This document shows, in pieces, positions 5,222 through 6,137 of a stretch of 6,137 nt of DNA. How positions within the stretch are numbered: position 1 is the first letter of the stretch; the number at the start of each line of letters is the position of its first letter. The notes under the pieces are model-generated. The model did no database searches, was not told where the DNA came from, and saw only the letters and a program-made list of their open reading frames with translations. The translations under genes and the position numbers were made by a program. The stretch is from Thermoplasmata archaeon. GTDB taxonomy: Archaea > Thermoplasmatota > Thermoplasmata > Thermoplasmatales > Thermoplasmataceae. Location of the stretch: positions 1 to 6,137 of the forward strand of contig JAJZOM010000045.1 in assembly GCA_021811505.1 (NCBI GenBank). Reading direction: 5' to 3'.

Positions 5222-6137
5222 CTATAATCTTTCAAGGAATGTCAGTGGAATGTCTACCCAGCCAGGTCTGTTGTTAAGCTCATATTTGAGTTCATAGATT
5301 GCCTTTTCGGCGAGGAATAGATCCAGTAGATCCATCTCGACAGCAATGCCAGATTTTTCCAAGTATGATTCAAGGAATTGCCGCATCATTGCATTCAGCC
5401 AGCCAGTACGGAACTTTTGTGGCACAATCTTGTTTGATGACTTTAATGAGTATGCCAATGCATAATCAAAAGATCTTATCATCCCTGCAATATCCTTGTA
5501 AGGCAAAGATAGTATGAAACTGCCAGATGCATTCCGCATGGGTTCCCCCTCAAAGTCGATGACGTAATATGATCCATCCTGGTACAAGACCTGGCCAAGA
5601 TGGTAGTCGCCATGCACCACCATCAACGATTGATTCTGGAACTTCCTGGCTATTGCATTAAATCGTTCAAGATATTTAGGCCCGGAATCGAGAAGATTAG
5701 CAATCTTTATCTGAACATGTTCAGGCAAATTCCTGTTGATGGAATAAACATGTTTTACTTCTTCCAGGTTTGCCTGTATCCCGAGAAGCATGAGTTCCTT
5801 GGAATAAGCATCGAAGGAAAGATCGCTCCTGGGTGTTATTGTCTTGAGGGCAGAATGCATGCCTCCGGTTAGCGATCCAAGAAGAGATGCATCGTCCAGA
5901 AGCAATAAATCGCTCATTGAAGCTTCACTCTTGAGTATATTCAAAAGGTGCAGCGTAAACCTGGACCACCCATCGGTGGAACCCTGCAGATATCTGAACA
6001 TGGTTGCAATCAGAAGCCTGTCTTTAAGATCAAGCTCGGCTTTTCCCACAGGCATTGGTGTTTGCATGAATCCTGCTTCCTGCCAGAGAAGAACAGGAAC
6101 CTTGTAGTCAGGATTGTCTGCGCCTATGATCTTCCTG
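5222..6137 (-). CDS. Maltokinase / trehalose synthase-type maltokinase domain (N-terminal part beyond window)
   Basis: This protein belongs to the aminoglycoside-phosphotransferase-like kinases that phosphorylate maltose to maltose 1-phosphate with ATP, linking trehalose/maltose to alpha-glucan metabolism. The frame is open to the right edge, with 304 residues visible. The residues before the first Met (NPDYKVPVLLWQEAGF) continue the family pattern, so the true start lies outside. The catalytic loop is VHGDYHLGQV (Asp base, His, Gln), about residues 174-183 of the visible part. The metal-binding strand is VIDFEGEP about ten residues later. KDIAGMIRSFDYA and the C-terminal YELKYELNNRPGWVDIPL are also typical. 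Full proteins are usually about 430-460 residues, so roughly 130-150 are missing, including the ATP-binding N-lobe. It could be a stand-alone kinase or the C-terminal domain of a trehalose synthase fusion. No frame disruptions are seen. It ends with TAG and points toward the insertion sequence. Confidence 0.88.
   Translation of the reverse strand, partial: RKIIGADNPDYKVPVLLWQEAGFMQTPMPVGKAELDLKDRLLIATMFRYLQGSTDGWSRFTLHLLNILKSEASMSDLLLLDDASLLGSLTGGMHSALKTITPRSDLSFDAYSKELMLLGIQANLEEVKHVYSINRNLPEHVQIKIANLLDSGPKYLERFNAIARKFQNQSLMVVHGDYHLGQVLYQDGSYYVIDFEGEPMRNASGSFILSLPYKDIAGMIRSFDYALAYSLKSSNKIVPQKFRTGWLNAMMRQFLESYLEKSGIAVEMDLLDLFLAEKAIYELKYELNNRPGWVDIPLTFLERL

Noticed and set aside
5142..5297. 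Plus-strand ORF beginning MSKKYNTLHRRED
   Set aside because: Its last third overlaps the well-supported maltokinase gene on the opposite strand. It has no clear ribosome binding site and no recognised motif.
1..6137. CRISPR array or other regular direct repeats
   Set aside because: No regularly spaced direct repeats were seen; the only clear repeats are the insertion-sequence ends and small hairpins.

Overview
The window looks archaeal and most likely comes from a Thermoplasmatales-type (Thermoplasma/Ferroplasma/Cuniculiplasma-like) genome. The reasons are the heavy use of ATA and AGG/AGA codons, TATA-box-like sequences upstream of genes with short leaders, a GGAGGT ribosome binding site, a maltokinase-type kinase, and a zinc-ribbon DDE transposase of a style I associate with these archaea. 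The assignment is inference, since no rRNA or housekeeping marker is present.

Layout, left to right. (1) 1-476 (+): the 3' part of a gene of an unrecognised protein family, here called family X. It is followed by a perfect Shine-Dalgarno and a 25-codon ORF (488-565). (2) 566-1750 (+): a TATA box, then a decayed gene for a signal-anchored, Ser/Thr/Asn-rich surface protein (624-1166, two frameshifts). An ATGA stop/start overlap leads into a second decayed ORF (1163-1750) with an internal amber stop. (3) 1751-2000: a short convergent intergenic stretch with a T-rich tract and a perfect small hairpin. (4) 2001-3629 (-): two tandem family X members. The downstream one (2001-2979) is full length but split by one extra base in a seven-base homopolymer. 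The upstream one (3012-3629) has lost about 110 N-terminal residues exactly where an insertion sequence begins. (5) 3625-4901: that insertion sequence, about 1.28 kb, with 23-bp imperfect terminal inverted repeats. Its transposase needs a -1 frameshift to be read and appears to have lost its second catalytic aspartate. (6) 4902-5221: intergenic DNA with only weak small ORFs. (7) 5222-6137 (-): the C-terminal two thirds of a maltokinase / trehalose-synthase-associated phosphotransferase, running off the right edge. It appears to be the only sizeable intact gene in the window.

The theme is an accessory, decaying region next to a healthy carbohydrate-metabolism gene. The most interesting content is family X: three divergent members within 3.6 kb, each built (as far as can be seen) from two copies of a roughly 150-residue unit. 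Two of the three are broken, one by an insertion sequence and one by a homopolymer indel. I do not recognise the family and give it no function.
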